DNA of 64,000 nucleotides, taken from positions 168,052-232,051 of the forward strand of contig JAIYBB010000003.1 of assembly GCA_027488735.1 (NCBI GenBank), given 5' to 3'. This document shows, piece after piece, positions 54,419-63,556 of this stretch (positions are counted from its first letter, which is position 1; every line of letters starts with the position of its first letter). This DNA comes from Comamonadaceae bacterium (GTDB lineage Bacteria > Pseudomonadota > Gammaproteobacteria > Burkholderiales > Burkholderiaceae_C). The notes below the pieces were generated by a model, which saw only the letters and a list, made by a program, of their open reading frames with translations, did not search any database and was not told the DNA's origin. Both the position numbers and the translations under genes were made by a program.

Positions 54419-56116
54419 ATGAAATCTCACCATGCCTTTTGGCCGCTTCGCGTTCCCCACCAATTCACACCGACACAAACCACGCTGTGGGACAACTTGT
54501 CCACCAGTGCCAGCCGTTTCCCCCACAAAACAGCCTTGGATTTTTTGGGTAGTCAAACCAGTTACCGAAAGCTGGAGCAACAGGCCGAGCAAATCGCCGC
54601 ATGGCTGGCCCACGCTGGCGTCAAGCAAGGCGACAGGGTGTTGCTTTACATGCAAAACTGTCCGCAGTGGGTAGCGGCTCACTTTGGCATATTGCGTGCC
54701 AATGCGGTGGTGGTGCCTGTTAATCCCATGAACCGTGCCAAAGAGTTAGAACACTATATTCAAGACGCGCAAGCTTTGGTTGCCATCACCACCTCAGATC
54801 TGGCCTCGCAAATGGCCGCTGCCAGCGATGCCTTGCCCTCTGGCACCAAGCTGGCGCATTTGCTGGTCAGCGATTACACCGATGCCTTTGACCCATCCGC
54901 ACAGGCTGATGAGCAATGGCCGCAGTCTTGGCAAGACTGGTTGGTGGCCAAGCACCCAGAGGTGCAACTTTCTGGCGGGCAGGTACATGCATGGTCTGAG
55001 GCTTTGCGCCACAACCACAGCCTGCCCAATTACCTGATGCAACCTGACGATTTGGCGGTCTTGCCCTACACCAGTGGCACCACTGGTTTACCCAAAGGCT
55101 GCATGCACCCGCACCGCAGCATCATGCACAACGCCATGGCATCAGCCATCTGGCATAACGCCACCCAAGAAAATATCGCCTTGTGCGTGGTGCCCATGTT
55201 TCATATCACCGGCATGGTGGCGGTGATGCACACCTCGGTCTATGTCGGTGCCACCGTGGTGCTCATGCCGCGCTGGGACCGTGATTACGCAGGTCGCCTG
55301 ATATCAAAACGGCGCGTCACGCACTGGACCAATATTCCCACCATGGTGATCGATTTGCTGGGCAGTCCCACGTTTGACCAATACGACTTGACTTCGTTGA
55401 CAGCCATTGGCGGTGGTGGTGCAGCCATGCCGCAAGCGGTGGCGCAACGGCTGTTTGAGTTGTACGGACTGCGCTACGTTGAAGGTTATGGCCTGACCGA
55501 AACCGCCGCACCTTCACACAGCAACCCGCCAGACAGGCCCAAGCAGCAGTGTTTGGGCATTCCATTTATTGGTGTGGATGCTCGGGTGGTTCACCCCGAC
55601 AGCTTGCAGGAAGTGGCCACGGGTGAACAAGGCGAAATCATCATGCGTGGCCCGCAAGTGTTTGACGGCTATTGGCAAAGGGCAGATGCCACTGAAGCCG
55701 CATTCATGCAGTTTGAAGGACAACGCTATTTCCGCTCGGGCGACCTGGGTCATGTGGACGAGGAAGGCTACTTCTTCATCACCGACCGGCTCAAGCGCAT
55801 GATCAACGCTTCTGGCTTCAAAGTCTGGCCCGCCGAAGTCGAGGCCTTGATGTTTCGCCATCCTGCCATCCAAGAAGCGTGTGTGGTGGCGGCGCTTGAC
55901 AGCTATCGCGGGGAAACTGTCAAAGCATTCGTGGTGCTGCGACAAAGCCACCTAACGCAGGTGAGCGAAGCCGACATATTGGCTTGGTGCCGCGACAACA
56001 TGGCGGTTTACAAAGCCCCTCGCTTAGTGCAATTCATGGATGCCTTGCCCAAAAGCGGCAGCGGCAAAGTCATGTGGCGCAGTTTGCAAGAGGCCGAAAT
56101 GGCCAAAACCGACTGA
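54419..56116 (+). CDS. AMP-forming acyl-CoA synthetase (long-chain fatty acid type)
   Basis: A 565-residue adenylate-forming ligase that activates a carboxylic acid, probably a fatty acid, to its CoA thioester. The P-loop is LPYTSGTTGLPKGCMHPHRS; other motifs are GYGLTETAAPSH, FRSGDLGHVDEEGYFFITDRLKRMINASGFKVWPAEVE, and the catalytic Lys near the C-terminus in PKSGSGKVMWRSL. Resembles AlkK/FadD3-like enzymes. Substrate unknown. Confidence 0.9.
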   Translation: MKSHHAFWPLRVPHQFTPTQTTLWDNLSTSASRFPHKTALDFLGSQTSYRKLEQQAEQIAAWLAHAGVKQGDRVLLYMQNCPQWVAAHFGILRANAVVVPVNPMNRAKELEHYIQDAQALVAITTSDLASQMAAASDALPSGTKLAHLLVSDYTDAFDPSAQADEQWPQSWQDWLVAKHPEVQLSGGQVHAWSEALRHNHSLPNYLMQPDDLAVLPYTSGTTGLPKGCMHPHRSIMHNAMASAIWHNATQENIALCVVPMFHITGMVAVMHTSVYVGATVVLMPRWDRDYAGRLISKRRVTHWTNIPTMVIDLLGSPTFDQYDLTSLTAIGGGGAAMPQAVAQRLFELYGLRYVEGYGLTETAAPSHSNPPDRPKQQCLGIPFIGVDARVVHPDSLQEVATGEQGEIIMRGPQVFDGYWQRADATEAAFMQFEGQRYFRSGDLGHVDEEGYFFITDRLKRMINASGFKVWPAEVEALMFRHPAIQEACVVAALDSYRGETVKAFVVLRQSHLTQVSEADILAWCRDNMAVYKAPRLVQFMDALPKSGSGKVMWRSLQEAEMAKTD

Positions 56117-56128
56117 GCCTTTTATTTG

Positions 56129-56542
56129 TCAGTTGTGAATGGGTTTGCCGCTGGCCACCCATTCGTCGATTTGTTGGGACAGCAATTCGCTGCTGGCCGA
56201 ATAGGGGTCAAACTCTGGGTGCTGCATCGTCACCATCGGGTCGCTGTCGGATAAATCGATCAATGCCATCGACCATTCGGCAAATTTTCTGTGGCTGATT
56301 TCTTGCAGACTGATCATCTCGACATCTTTGTGGCGCGAGTCACGCAGAATGCGGCCATAAAGTTGGTTGATCACCGAGCGTTCGCCTTCGAGCATTTGCA
56401 GGAAAAACCCTTTGCCTTGGCACAGCACACCTGTGATTTGGTTGATTTTGTTAAACACCAAGGCGGTTTTCAAAATAGAGCCAGTGATGGTGCTGGTTTG
56501 CGGTCCGGCACTGCGACTGATGTAAAAAGCACGAACCAGCAT
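56129..56542 (-). CDS. BLUF blue-light photoreceptor
   Basis: A 137-residue protein with a BLUF (FAD-binding) domain over residues 1-95. Key residues match the photocycle set: Tyr7 (MLVRAFYISRSA), Asn31 (ALVFNKINQITGVLC) and Gln49 (GFFLQMLEGERSVINQLYGRI). DSRHKDVEMISLQEISHRKFAEWSMAL follows. A short C-terminal helical extension could signal to a partner. ATG 56542 is best placed after GGAG. No effector domain or obvious partner nearby. Confidence 0.92.
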   Translation of the reverse strand: MLVRAFYISRSAGPQTSTITGSILKTALVFNKINQITGVLCQGKGFFLQMLEGERSVINQLYGRILRDSRHKDVEMISLQEISHRKFAEWSMALIDLSDSDPMVTMQHPEFDPYSASSELLSQQIDEWVASGKPIHN

Positions 56543-56686
56543 GGACATCTCCTGTGACAAAGCGACGCGAACACGAAGCTTCCGTTGCCACGATAGATAC
56601 TAATCTGCTTTTGGGGTCTGCCAAGGGATGGAAATCCCCATGCTGAGCCACTCAGAACGGCAAATGGGCTTGCGTATGATGAAACC

Positions 56687-57724
56687 ATGCTCAAACTCTC
56701 CGTGCTCGACCAGTCAGTGGTTTCCTACGGGCACCCACAGGATGCCGCGATTCGCCATACCCTGAATTTGGCGCAGCGTTGCGAGGAATGGGGTTACGAC
56801 CGTTTTTGGGTCAGCGAGCACCACAACCTGCCCAGCATTGCAGGCACTGCGCCCGAGGTGTTGTTGGCGGCGATTGCAGCGCGCACCACACGCATACGTT
56901 TAGGCAGCGCCGGTGTCATGCTGCCGCATTACGCGCCCTTCAAGGTAGCTGAACAATTCCGCGTGTTGGACGCACTTGCGCCCGGGCGCATAGACCTGGG
57001 TCTGGGTCGCGCTCCCGGCAGCGATGGACGCACGTCACAGTTGCTCAATCCGGACCGTTATGCGTCCGAGCGTTTTCCGCAGCAGGTGATGGAATTACAA
57101 GCCTGGGTCAGCAACCACGATTTTCCGGCGGGTCACCCTGGGCACGGCGTGATTGCACAACCGACCAGCAACACCACGCCTGCGCTTTGGATATTGGGCA
57201 GTTCCAACTACGGCGCGCAACTCGCGGCGCACTTGGGATTGCCTTATGCGTTCGCGTATTTCTTCAGTGACGGTGTCGGCTGCGAAGAGGCTTTGGATTT
57301 GTACCGCAGCCATTTCAAACCCAGCGCGTATTTGGCCAAACCGCAAGCCACCATTTGCGTGTCTGCGCTGGCGGCAGACACCGAAGAGCAAGCTTGGTAC
57401 CAATTTCAAAGCCGCGCGCGCTGGCGCTTAGAACGCAACCGGGGCAGGGTGACCGCATTGTTGCCGCCCGATATGGCGGTGGCAGATTTGAGCCCGCAAG
57501 ATGCTTTCGCCATTGAAGCGATGCGCGACGATGCACTGGTGGGCACAGCCACACAAGCCGCCGACAAAATGCGCGCACTGTCAAAGCGCTTGGAACTCGA
57601 TGAGCTGGTGGTCTGCACTTGGGTGCACGACCCGCAAGTGCAACTGCGTTCGTTCGAGTTGCTGTCGCAGGCTTTCTCTCTCAACACACGGACGCAGCAA
57701 GCGCCACAGACCGCATTGGTCTGA
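56687..57724 (+). CDS. Luciferase-like (LLM class) flavin monooxygenase
   Basis: A 345-residue TIM-barrel flavin enzyme of the MsnO8-like LLM class: LSVLDQSVVSYG, RFWVSEHHNLPSIAGTAPEVLLAAIAARTTRIRLGSAGVMLPHYAPFKVAEQFRVLDALAPGRIDLGLGRAPGSD and LWILGSSNYGAQLAAHLGLPYAFAYFF. Uses FMNH2 and oxygen; substrate unknown. It lies 22 bp before a MesD-like methionine synthase on the same strand. Confidence 0.9.
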   Translation: MLKLSVLDQSVVSYGHPQDAAIRHTLNLAQRCEEWGYDRFWVSEHHNLPSIAGTAPEVLLAAIAARTTRIRLGSAGVMLPHYAPFKVAEQFRVLDALAPGRIDLGLGRAPGSDGRTSQLLNPDRYASERFPQQVMELQAWVSNHDFPAGHPGHGVIAQPTSNTTPALWILGSSNYGAQLAAHLGLPYAFAYFFSDGVGCEEALDLYRSHFKPSAYLAKPQATICVSALAADTEEQAWYQFQSRARWRLERNRGRVTALLPPDMAVADLSPQDAFAIEAMRDDALVGTATQAADKMRALSKRLELDELVVCTWVHDPQVQLRSFELLSQAFSLNTRTQQAPQTALV

Positions 57725-57746
57725 TATTTTTAAAACGGAGACTTTC

Positions 57747-58775
57747 ATGTTTGCAACTTCAATCGCGGGCAGTTTGCCCAAACCCGAATGGCTGGCCGAA
57801 ACACAAAAACTCTGGCCGCAGTGGAAGGCCGAGGGCGACGCGCTGCGTCAAGCCAAAGCCGACGCCACGCTCTTGTGGATCAAGGCGCAAGAAGATGCAG
57901 GCTTGGACATCATCGGCGACGGTGAGCAAGCGCGTCAGCATTTTGTGCACGGTTTTTTAGAGCAAGTTGAAGGCATTGACTTCGAGAACAAAGTGAAGAT
58001 GGGCATACGCAACAACCGCTATGACGCCATGGTGCCGCAAGTGGTGTCGGCTTTGAAACTCAAAGGCCGCGTGCACGCCATGGAAGCGCAGTTGCTGCGT
58101 GCGCACACCAAGAAAAAAATCAAATTCACCTTGCCCGGCCCGATGACGATTGTTGACACTGTGGCCGACCGTTTTTACGGTGAAGGCAATGAGGGACGCA
58201 TCAAAATGGCCATGGCGTTTGCCGAGTTGCTCAATCAGGAAGCGCTGGCGTTGCAAGCCGATGGCGTGGACATCATTCAGTTTGATGAACCCGCGTTCAA
58301 TGTGTACATGGAAGAGGCCGCCGATTGGGGCGTGAAAGCGCTGGAGCGTGCAGCCCAAGGTTTGACATGTACGACGGCTGTTCATATTTGCTATGGCTAT
58401 GGCATTCAAGCCAACGTGGATTGGAAAAACACGCTGGGCCATGAATGGCGTCAGTACGAAAAAATATTCCCGGCCTTGGCTAAGAGCAGCATTGACCAAG
58501 TGAGCTTGGAATGTTTCCATTCGCATGTGCCCATGGATTTGATCGCGTTGCTTGAAGGCAAAGACGTGATGGTCGGCGTGATCGATGTCGCTTCAGACAC
58601 GATTGAAACGCCCGAGGAAGTGGCAGAGACGATTGGCAAGGCGCTGAAGTTTGTCAACAAAGACAGATTGTTCCCTTGCACCAATTGCGGCCTGGCACCG
58701 ATGAGCAGGGAAGTGGCGTTGAAAAAACTGGAGGCGTTGGCGAAGGGTGCGGCGTTGGCCAGAGAGCGGGTGTGA
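57747..58775 (+). CDS. MesD-like, folate-independent methionine synthase (core MetE)
   Basis: A 342-residue protein equal to the catalytic half of MetE. It has FATSIAGSLPKPEWLAE, GDGEQARQHFVHGFLE, FTLPGPMTIVDT and IIQFDEPAFNVY. The zinc-site residues are His213/Cys215 (AVHICYGYG), probably Glu255 (SLECFHSH) and Cys314 (CTNCGLAPMS). From memory it closely resembles MesD enzymes, which make methionine from homocysteine without 5-methyl-THF and need the DUF1852 protein MesX plus oxygen. No DUF1852 gene is in the window; a flavin monooxygenase is upstream instead. Confidence 0.82.
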   Translation: MFATSIAGSLPKPEWLAETQKLWPQWKAEGDALRQAKADATLLWIKAQEDAGLDIIGDGEQARQHFVHGFLEQVEGIDFENKVKMGIRNNRYDAMVPQVVSALKLKGRVHAMEAQLLRAHTKKKIKFTLPGPMTIVDTVADRFYGEGNEGRIKMAMAFAELLNQEALALQADGVDIIQFDEPAFNVYMEEAADWGVKALERAAQGLTCTTAVHICYGYGIQANVDWKNTLGHEWRQYEKIFPALAKSSIDQVSLECFHSHVPMDLIALLEGKDVMVGVIDVASDTIETPEEVAETIGKALKFVNKDRLFPCTNCGLAPMSREVALKKLEALAKGAALARERV

Positions 58776-58903
58776 ATTTGTTTTTTAGACAAATTGCTTT
58801 ATGTGTTCACGCATCACAGCAAGAATGGGATTTATCCGTCCAATCCAGCTAAAAAAGATATTAAAGAATTACTTTGCTTCTTTGGATAAACAGCCATAAA
58901 ATG

Positions 58904-58919
58904 ATATTGATATCAATAT
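58904..58919. promoter_or_regulatory. Perfect palindrome, candidate toxin-antitoxin operator
   Basis: ATATTGATATCAATAT is a perfect 16-bp palindrome ending 13 bp before the antitoxin start at 58933. Such sites are usually bound by the antitoxin for autoregulation. Confidence 0.6.
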
Positions 58920-58932
58920 TTAACGCGTCGAA

Positions 58933-59208
58933 ATGAGCACTCAACTTCTTATCCATCTACCCACCGAAGTCGCTAGGCGCTTTCGTGAGGCTATTCCTGC
59001 CAGACAGCGAAGTGGCTTTATTTGCAAGCTGTTAGAGGAAAACCTGCCCGACACAGACCAGCAAATGTATGAACTCGGTTTGAAAGCAGATGCGTTTGAT
59101 CGCGCTCACCCGGAGGAGTTGACGGACCTAGACGCAACCCTGATGGACGGCTTGGACCCGAATGAGTCGTTTGATGCAGCGAAGCTTGCTGCCCTGTGCC
59201 AAAAATGA
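58933..59208 (+). CDS. Antitoxin of a MazF-type module
   Basis: A 91-residue protein with an N-terminal ribbon-helix-helix-like part (MSTQLLIHLPTEVARRFREAIPARQRSGFICKLLEENLP) and an acidic C-terminal toxin-wrapping part (ELTDLDATLMDGLDPNESFDAAKLAALCQK). Its stop overlaps the toxin ATG (ATGA). A perfect palindrome upstream is the likely operator. Confidence 0.85.
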   Translation: MSTQLLIHLPTEVARRFREAIPARQRSGFICKLLEENLPDTDQQMYELGLKADAFDRAHPEELTDLDATLMDGLDPNESFDAAKLAALCQK

Positions 59209-59537
59209 CTATGGATATTTCACGCGGAGAAGTGTTTTGGGCCCGGCTTGATACGACTGTAGGTTCTGAAATTCAAAAGACACGTCCCGTCGTGGTGCTT
59301 TCAATCAATCCGCTCAATAGGGCCAGAAAAACAGTTGTTGTTGTTCCCCTTTCCACTTCGGCGCCCGCCATCGATTTTTTGAATGTCGAATTGAAGGGTG
59401 GCTCAGTGGCCAGATGTGAGCACATTCGTTCGATTGATAAATCTCGTCTATCAGACAAGATCGGGTCTATTTCAGTTGCTGACATTGGAAAAATCGAAGA
59501 TGGGATTTGCCGTGTTCTTGGAATTAACAGATCTTGA
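59205..59537 (+). CDS. MazF/PemK-type endoribonuclease toxin
   Basis: A 110-residue toxin: ISRGEVFWARLDTTVGSEIQKTRPVVVLSINPLNR (catalytic Arg in KTRPVVV), VVVVPLSTSAP and CEHIRSIDKSRLSDKIGSISVADIGKIEDGICRVLGI. Expected to cut mRNA at short sequence motifs. Start ATG 59205 overlaps the antitoxin stop. It sits about 200 bp from the convergent cas12 gene, separated by a broken second toxin-antitoxin pair. Confidence 0.92.
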   Translation: MTMDISRGEVFWARLDTTVGSEIQKTRPVVVLSINPLNRARKTVVVVPLSTSAPAIDFLNVELKGGSVARCEHIRSIDKSRLSDKIGSISVADIGKIEDGICRVLGINRS

Positions 59538-59609
59538 CTCGCGCACGATGGCCTTGTCTGACATTCGAATGTGCAAGATGTCGTCTTTTTCAAAGTAGAT
59601 GCTTTTCAT
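59472..59609 (-). pseudogene. DUF2283 protein remnant
   Basis: From ATG 59609 the frame reads MKSIYFEKDDILHIRMSDKA, the typical start of DUF2283 proteins (D-x-L-x-I-R-x-S). After about residue 22 it loses the family pattern and runs antisense into the mazF 3' end, stopping at 59472. The conserved second half is therefore missing. The ATG overlaps the stop of the upstream remnant (ATGA), the layout of an original toxin/DUF2283 pair. Confidence 0.6.
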
Positions 59610-59745
59610 GACTGCGGCCCCCAATGGTGCATAACGGTTTTTTCTACCAAGACATTTTCTACGACTGCTGCGACACAAAGAAAGTTGTCCTGACGATCTG
59701 GGAAATGCTTGTAAAGCCAGTAATGTGGTCCACCAGCGTTCTTGT
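59606..59745 (-). pseudogene. N-terminally truncated toxin-like remnant
   Basis: The minus frame ending at 59606 reads YWLYKHFPDRQDNFLCVAAV and then VENVLVEKTVMHHWGPQS. This looks like the last ~45 residues of a small DUF2283-associated (DUF4258-like) toxin. Upstream the frame only continues antisense-free into the cas12 3' end, out of the cas12 frame, so the original N-terminus is gone. Exactly where cas12 ends (59745) the remnant begins, suggesting that arrival of the CRISPR locus cut this gene. Confidence 0.5.
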
Positions 59746-62700
59746 CAAAAGCTTTTTTCCTTGCTTGCTTCGAGGTGAATTTTGTCAGAGATGAACTTTC
59801 TGCCAATATTCACTGCAGCCCCTGCATCAGCATGGTAGGTGACCAAGCAGTCGCTAAACAAACACTGAAATCGGCTTTGACTGGATCCTGAGCTTCGCAT
59901 GTCAAAAGCCTTTTGCCGGTTGGTCTGTTTTGCAAAGCGATAGATGGTTTGTTGGTTGTACTGACCTGCTGCGAGCGGTTTGTTCATAGGTAAATTTCTT
60001 TTTTCCCGACGTGCTCGATTGAATTCGATTTCGCCATATTCCCACCCGCTCATGAGCTTCATAGGTCCATGCGGTGTTTCTAAAACTCCCCCTTCATTGA
60101 CTTGAATTTTTTCACCCAGTTCACGCAACAATCGCAATCCATTGCGTTCACAATGCGTACAGGTTTGAGAGGTTCCTGCTGGGTGTACTTCGGCACCAGG
60201 AAATAAATTCAGAGGAACCGGTTTGCCCGTTCTTTTGCCTGTGGATTGTTCAAAAGGACGTGCCATCAAATAAGGATGTGTCCATTTATCTGCACCCATC
60301 CAATGCTCAGTTCGTGCCTTGAGATGGGCATCAACACCTGAAAATACAAAATGCCGAACGACATCACCATAGACCAAATCAAGTTGGCGTGACCCAGTTT
60401 GAAAGTTAACCACAGAGCTTTCCAGCACAGGAAAAGCATTGAACCTGGCACACAGCGCTTCAATCTTTTGCACCACCTCGGAACCAACACTTTCCCTTAA
60501 TTTTTCAAGACGCGTATTGAAGTTCTGGGCTAATTTTGAGTTGGTGGATTGATTGGCGCGATAGCCCTTGACATCGTTGATAAGAATAGTGACGCCCGCA
60601 ATGCTCATGGCACCATTGGCTTTTTGGCCGCTTAACGGGTCGACGATCGGATTGGCTTTGCCGGTTTGCAAAATATCCTTGACCGAGAACACGGCATAGC
60701 CAATTTCACGCTCCCCCAAGTCGATTGCCACCATGTGATCGAACAGGGCTATTTTTTCAGTCGGTAGATTGGTCTGCTCAAATGGAACTGCCAATCTTGG
60801 CTCACATCGCAATGGGCGCGCATGTAAAACTGGAACGCCGCTCTCAAATTTCAATTTATTTTCGAAAACCCAGTCGAGAATCAACATCCACTCTTTACCC
60901 ACCATGCTGCCAGTCAAGGTTTGGTTGAGTTGATTGAGAAAGGTGGAAGGCCCAATCAGCCTGACGCCGTTGGTTGTCTTGATTTTCTTGCCGATTTGTT
61001 TACCTACATTCAGGCCTTCAATGACTTGCCCTGCTTCTTTGCGAAAGCCAAGTTCAACAAACCAGTCGTGGGGCAATTGCTCAAGCAGAGCCTTTTGACC
61101 AGGTGTTATGCCACCGTAAGCGACTTTCTTAAAAAGTTCTTTGGTATCTTGGGGTTCACTTACCCACTCTGGGTTTTCTTTCAAAAGAGTTCCAAGTGCA
61201 CCGCTTGCTTTCAAGTATTTGTCGGGCATCTTCCATTGCTTGTCTTTGGGTACCAACACAAAGCCTTCAGCACCCACACCAGAAAACTTATGGCGAACAA
61301 TAAAATTTTCACGCCGCGCTTGAAAGCGCAGTTTGGCCAGTTGACTTGAAAATGAAGTCAATACATTGGCCAAGTCCGAAGAGGTCAGGGATTGCTTTTG
61401 AAGAGCTAGTTGCAAGCGCAAATGAACTTGTACGTCGTTGCGGTCGAGAATCTGTTTAACAGGCGCTGCGGCTATGTTTTCAAGGGTATCGATTTTGAGT
61501 TGCCCACCAAACCGCATAAGCTCCAACAGGTCTTGCAAATACTCTGCATTCGGGTCATTTTGTAGGCTTGCACGCAATTGATCGTTCATCTGTGAAACCA
61601 ACGCGAGCCAGTTGGTTTTTTCAAATGACGTCCAACAAACTGGCAATGGCTCGTGTCTGCCGGGACTCCATGGGCTTTTGTAAAAAGAGCCCATGTTGTT
61701 GTATTTAACTTTATTGAAAAGTGCTTTGGCCTTCGGCGCACCGCTCTGAATCACCAAAGGCTGTAACCAATCCAAAACTTCCTGTTTGTGTAGGGGAGAC
61801 AGTCTTTTTGAGAGTTGAAGCAGGCTTTGAATAAAGCGTCGCTTGGCAAGCTCTATGTATTGGCTGTCAGACATGGATTTAGCCCTTGCAGCTGGTGCTC
61901 GAAGCTTTTCTTGTTCTATCTTTGTCGCCAATACCTTGTCAAATTCACCTTGCGCGTTTTGCTCAATCAAATTCAATAACTCATCCATTCCCCTAAACAA
62001 GGATTGCTGTTTGAGGTTGAGTTCTTGCAGATCTAACTCCACGTCAGGGCTGCCACCGCTGATTTTGGGCAAAGTAAAAATATCAGACTTGGCAATTTCA
62101 AAGCATGTCGTCCAAGCTTTGAGGTTTTCTTGTTCGTCTGCATTTCCGATGTCTTGAGTGGCTTGCTGTTCAAGCTGGTTCAAGATGGAGCGGAAACTTG
62201 CATGTACGTCCTCAATCTTTTTTAGTTGGGTGACCAGCATTTGGGCCGATTCAATTGGGCGCATCTCTTGGCTCTTACCTGATAACACCAGTAAACAATT
62301 CTTAGCCAGACCCAAAGCTTGAACACGTACATCATCTAATTGACGAAGTTGAGCCTCATCAAAATCGAGCCCTGAAAGAATTCGCTCTAAAGCCGATGGT
62401 TGATGGGCAGGCCAGTTGATGGGCTGTAAGGCTTGCGTTTGTTCTTCAAGTGTTGATAGGCGTGACAAATAATTGCTGATCCAAGAGCGCCATTTACCCG
62501 CCAATATTTTTCGATAACGGCTGTAATTACCTTCATCGAACAAAGCGGGGCGTGGAACAACTTTGGCAGCATCTAAAAATTGAGTTACATCAGCTAGCCT
62601 ATGAGAAGGAATATCCAATGAAGCGGAAAAATCTTGCGGGCTTGTTGTCTGCAAAATCCCTGGTGCACTTTTGGCTGACGATAAAAGCGCCCCAAACAAC

Positions 62701-63545
62701 TGACTCAATCCATTGTCTTGATAACTCAGTAAAGCATCATTAATTTTCTTGGGTTCGGTATGGCGCAATAGACACGCGATGATGTGGTGTGGCCAAAACT
62801 GCTCTGATTCATCTTCAGTGACAGGATCTACCAATCCGCTGTATGCCAAGCTAATGCCGAGGTTGTCAGCCACAGGTGGAATTGCCAGCGATGGAAAAAA
62901 TGTGGATTGTTTTTGTAAGGCCAAGCCGCAAGCAGCAAGCGCCTCCCAAGGATGCGCTTGCAGTTGTTTGTAACTGCTTGCTGTCGTGCAAGCAGCCTCA
63001 GCCACCGTAGTCAATAGCTCTTTAATGTTGTCGTCTGTTTTGTCGGATATTTTTTGCCCAAAGCAGCTGGAATGGATGCGGTTGGCGAGATCTTGTGGCG
63101 TTAGCTCTCGCTCGCCACTAGGCGGGGTAGAAAAAAGAACAAACAAGCCCTGGGGTGTGAGTGGGACATTGATGATGCCCAGACCGTCTTCTAAAGCTTT
63201 TAAAAAAGCTTGTTCGGGAAAATGTGAACCAATTCTTGCGACGTGTGCTGCACTTGTGCTGGTGTGAATGGCAAGGCCACAAAGGTGAGCTCGCATGAGA
63301 AGGTAAGCCAAGCTGCCTTTGCCCAGTCCCTCTATGGTGTTGTAGAGCACATCGGCATCTTGAAAAAAATCTTCGTATGGCGGTGAAAAGTCCAGTGGAA
63401 AGCTCAGCGTTTTCATCACGCTTTTCGGCGGTTTTACTGCCGCATTAGCCACTTGGCGACGCCATGTTTTGGCGGCTACACCACCATGGCGCGGAAGTTC
63501 AACAACTCGACCATCAATGTGTCGCGTGTGACTTTTTATGTTCAT
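59745..63545 (-). CDS. cas12: Type V CRISPR effector nuclease (Cas12, probably Cas12c/d-like)
   Basis: A 1266-residue single effector. The C-terminal RuvC domain has all three acidic residues: Asp942 in MVAIDLGEREIGYAVF, Glu1042 in FNAFPVLESSVVNFQTG and Asp1240 in TYHADAGAAVNIG. A four-Cys zinc ribbon (CTHC, then CLFSDC) is split around the last part. The N-terminal ~900 residues are mainly helical, as in Cas12 recognition lobes, and there is no HNH domain. I place the start at ATG 63545 (MNIKSHTRHIDGRVVELPRH), 9 bp after GAGGGG; the 52 codons further upstream are translated CRISPR repeats. Subtype is inferred from size, the RuvC-II context and the short-unit array next to it, and is not certain. 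No adaptation genes in the window. Confidence 0.92.
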   Translation of the reverse strand: MNIKSHTRHIDGRVVELPRHGGVAAKTWRRQVANAAVKPPKSVMKTLSFPLDFSPPYEDFFQDADVLYNTIEGLGKGSLAYLLMRAHLCGLAIHTSTSAAHVARIGSHFPEQAFLKALEDGLGIINVPLTPQGLFVLFSTPPSGERELTPQDLANRIHSSCFGQKISDKTDDNIKELLTTVAEAACTTASSYKQLQAHPWEALAACGLALQKQSTFFPSLAIPPVADNLGISLAYSGLVDPVTEDESEQFWPHHIIACLLRHTEPKKINDALLSYQDNGLSQLFGALLSSAKSAPGILQTTSPQDFSASLDIPSHRLADVTQFLDAAKVVPRPALFDEGNYSRYRKILAGKWRSWISNYLSRLSTLEEQTQALQPINWPAHQPSALERILSGLDFDEAQLRQLDDVRVQALGLAKNCLLVLSGKSQEMRPIESAQMLVTQLKKIEDVHASFRSILNQLEQQATQDIGNADEQENLKAWTTCFEIAKSDIFTLPKISGGSPDVELDLQELNLKQQSLFRGMDELLNLIEQNAQGEFDKVLATKIEQEKLRAPAARAKSMSDSQYIELAKRRFIQSLLQLSKRLSPLHKQEVLDWLQPLVIQSGAPKAKALFNKVKYNNMGSFYKSPWSPGRHEPLPVCWTSFEKTNWLALVSQMNDQLRASLQNDPNAEYLQDLLELMRFGGQLKIDTLENIAAAPVKQILDRNDVQVHLRLQLALQKQSLTSSDLANVLTSFSSQLAKLRFQARRENFIVRHKFSGVGAEGFVLVPKDKQWKMPDKYLKASGALGTLLKENPEWVSEPQDTKELFKKVAYGGITPGQKALLEQLPHDWFVELGFRKEAGQVIEGLNVGKQIGKKIKTTNGVRLIGPSTFLNQLNQTLTGSMVGKEWMLILDWVFENKLKFESGVPVLHARPLRCEPRLAVPFEQTNLPTEKIALFDHMVAIDLGEREIGYAVFSVKDILQTGKANPIVDPLSGQKANGAMSIAGVTILINDVKGYRANQSTNSKLAQNFNTRLEKLRESVGSEVVQKIEALCARFNAFPVLESSVVNFQTGSRQLDLVYGDVVRHFVFSGVDAHLKARTEHWMGADKWTHPYLMARPFEQSTGKRTGKPVPLNLFPGAEVHPAGTSQTCTHCERNGLRLLRELGEKIQVNEGGVLETPHGPMKLMSGWEYGEIEFNRARREKRNLPMNKPLAAGQYNQQTIYRFAKQTNRQKAFDMRSSGSSQSRFQCLFSDCLVTYHADAGAAVNIGRKFISDKIHLEASKEKSF

Positions 63546-63556
63546 TCTTTGATTCC

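Noticed and set aside
58775..58795. AATTTGT/ACAAATT hairpin after the methionine synthase as a terminator
   Set aside because: The stem is nearly all A-T and no T-run follows.
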